A program made the translations under genes and the position numbers. From Calothrix sp. HK-06 (lineage in GTDB: Bacteria > Cyanobacteriota > Cyanobacteriia > Cyanobacteriales > Nostocaceae): a stretch of 64,000 nucleotides of DNA. Below are positions 62,474-64,000 of this stretch, one piece after another; the first letter of the stretch is position 1, and the number at the start of each line of letters is the position of its first letter. Where the stretch lies: positions 62,001 through 126,000 of the forward strand of contig NZ_MRCD01000001.1 in the NCBI RefSeq assembly GCF_001904745.1. The letters are read 5' to 3'. A model generated the notes under the pieces. The model was not told the origin of the DNA. It made no database searches and was given only the letters and a program-made list of their open reading frames with translations.

Positions 62474-64000
62474 TTACGGGCATCGTGGATGAATGCCGCC
62501 TTGAGTACAAATGTAGGCTAATTGCTTGGCATCTAGATTTCTGGCTTGGCTAAAATCAACACCTTTTACTACTGCTGACTGAACACCTATTTGAGGTTTC
62601 TGTACAAATTGCTCAGAAGGGTCTTGACCGGAACTAGATAAAATTGCTCCTTGAAAATCGGCGCCTGCTACGTTTGCACCTTGTAAGTCTGCTAGACTCA
62701 AATCGGCATTTCGCAAACTCGCATTTTCTAAGTTCGCTTTTCGCAATATTACGTTTGTCAACCTAGTCGCATTCAAATTTGCACTACTTAAATTTGCATG
62801 GTCTAAATAAGCACCTGATAAATCTGCTGCTTGCCAGTTCGTTTTGGTTAAGTTGGCATAAGATAATTGGGTGCCAATTGCAATTGACCTGCCTAGTTGG
62901 GCGCCAAACATTTCGGCATCATTCAATTTAGCTTCGCCAATATCAGCACCTGTAAGGCTAGCATTTTCTAAAATAGCACCGCGCAAATCGGCGCCTACAA
63001 GTTGAGCGCTGCTAAGATTGGCACTTAATAACCGCGCGGAAGATAAATTAGCTTTGTTGAGAGTGGCACCACTCAAGTCGCTTCTATTTAACAAAACCCG
63101 ACTTAAGTTAGCTTCGGTAAAATTTGCCTGCTTCATAGACGTAAACCGCAAATCCGCTGTCCAGTCATCATATGTATCCCAGCGACCATCTGGGCCTGGA
63201 CCCCGAAAACGAGTGTTTTTAAAACTAGCTTGATTCAGATTGGCGCCTCTAAAATTGATGCCCCACAAATTTGTTTTGTCAAGTACCAAATTAAAGAAAG
63301 CGGTTGGACTAGAAACTGTTTGTGATAACTTAGAACGGCTTAAATCAACGTTAACTAATTGACCACTATAAGTTCCGACAATTTTGTTAATCGCTTGCTG
63401 GTTAACTTGTAACTCCTGTTGGTTTTTCAATTGTTCGTTTCCAGAACTTGTATCAACTCCAGTTGCAAGTTGTAAATTTTTACGCTTTAAATAAGGAATC
63501 GCATCAGCACCAACATTAACTAAAGCTTGCTGAATTGTATTAAGAAGAATTGGGTTTTTCTCTTCTGCCAACAAATCTACTAAAAACTGTGTAGCTTGCG
63601 AGTAATTTAAAGTGCCCATCGTCATGATGGTACTTTGACGCTCATCAACACTGGCATTGGAACTTGCTTTCAAACGTTTCTCTAAATCGATAAACTGCTT
63701 ACGATTACCTTCTTCGGTCGTTCGATAATTTTCTTGCGACTGAATATATACTTGGGTACCTACTAATGTCCCTAAAACCGCAGTCATACTCACTAGCGCA
63801 ATGCTAAACAGAGTAATACTAGGGTTGGAAACCATCCAACGCCATAGTCCTGAGCGTCGAATTGTGTCTGGAGACATTACCACTGAGGCAATTGCAGCTT
63901 CTTCATCTGATTCGTTCCACTGTTCCCTAGATTGCTTTAAGCCAGTGTTTGGTGGTATAAAGGGTTTTGTTGCGTCAATTGTATAAGTCCCTGCAATCTG
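62474..64000 (-). CDS. Pentapeptide-repeat protein, N-terminus outside the window
   Basis: The frame is open from the right edge to a stop at 62,474 (at least 508 residues). A GTG at 63,883 would be a start, but 39 codons before it are also open and protein-like (GTYTIDATKPFIPPNTG), so the true start is probably beyond 64,000. One membrane helix lies just after RWMVSNPS (ITLFSIALVSMTAVLGTLVGTQVY). A helical segment follows, then about 40 pentapeptide repeats of the A(D/N)LXX type, broken by GPGPDGRWDTYDDW. It is probably a membrane-anchored structural or regulatory protein of unknown role. Confidence 0.85.
   Translation of the reverse strand, partial: QIAGTYTIDATKPFIPPNTGLKQSREQWNESDEEAAIASVVMSPDTIRRSGLWRWMVSNPSITLFSIALVSMTAVLGTLVGTQVYIQSQENYRTTEEGNRKQFIDLEKRLKASSNASVDERQSTIMTMGTLNYSQATQFLVDLLAEEKNPILLNTIQQALVNVGADAIPYLKRKNLQLATGVDTSSGNEQLKNQQELQVNQQAINKIVGTYSGQLVNVDLSRSKLSQTVSSPTAFFNLVLDKTNLWGINFRGANLNQASFKNTRFRGPGPDGRWDTYDDWTADLRFTSMKQANFTEANLSRVLLNRSDLSGATLNKANLSSARLLSANLSSAQLVGADLRGAILENASLTGADIGEAKLNDAEMFGAQLGRSIAIGTQLSYANLTKTNWQAADLSGAYLDHANLSSANLNATRLTNVILRKANLENASLRNADLSLADLQGANVAGADFQGAILSSSGQDPSEQFVQKPQIGVQSAVVKGVDFSQARNLDAKQLAYICTQGGIHPRCP

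Noticed and set aside
1-64000. tRNA, rRNA and CRISPR arrays
   Set aside because: No T-loop/acceptor pattern, no rRNA-like conserved stretch and no evenly spaced direct repeats were found by eye on either strand.

Overview
The window looks like chromosome of a filamentous, heterocyst-forming, nitrogen-fixing cyanobacterium (Nostocales). The evidence is a divergent block holding the nif activator CnfR/PatB, a nif-type ferredoxin (FdxB) and a cytochrome c oxidase operon, plus a DevBCA-type exporter, CobO, a phytol-kinase-like protein and the dispersed hairpin repeats typical of this order. No tRNA, rRNA or CRISPR array was found. The host DNA carries GGCGCC every few hundred bases, while GATC and the usual HIP1 octamer are nearly or fully absent.

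Positions 1 to about 15,390 are one end of a mobile element of more than 15 kb that cuts the cytochrome oxidase subunit I gene (coxA/ctaD). The coxA reading frame is intact up to its first haem-ligand motif and then runs into the element. A large XisF-like serine recombinase gene begins about 50 bp inside the junction, the arrangement of the excision elements that heterocysts remove from nifD, fdxN and hupL. The element's cargo is plasmid-like: a primase-polymerase/helicase, a ParM-like actin with a ParR-like partner and a coupled 49-residue protein, several ribbon-helix-helix-like proteins, a second small serine recombinase, and a cluster of small and membrane proteins ending in a membrane-anchored P-loop ATPase. 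The other end, with the rest of coxA, lies left of the window.

From 15.3 to 20.1 kb is the heterocyst respiration and nitrogen-fixation island: coxA 5' part, coxB and fdxB on the minus strand, cnfR/patB on the plus strand. From 20.3 to 29.7 kb are an ABC exporter pair, a SyrD-type exporter, an MscS channel, an acetoacetate-decarboxylase-like protein, DnaK and a flavin/PLP-oxidase-like protein, plus decayed remnants.

From 29.8 to 34.4 kb is an NAD operon (pncB, nadD, the Nudix regulator nrtR, nadE). From 34.8 to 47.4 kb are mixed housekeeping genes (phytol kinase, YidD, VanX-type dipeptidase, two TspO paralogues, a NarL-type regulator, CobO, an ABC transporter, GalE, a TauE/SafE-like protein, an M28 peptidase). 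DevBCA occupies 47.5 to 50.7 kb. From 50.7 to 56.1 kb is an amino-acid export block (EamA, MocR-type regulator, AzlCD, LysE, AraC regulator). The right end holds an SDR reductase, a 1,299-residue double hybrid histidine kinase and a pentapeptide-repeat protein that continues past the window.
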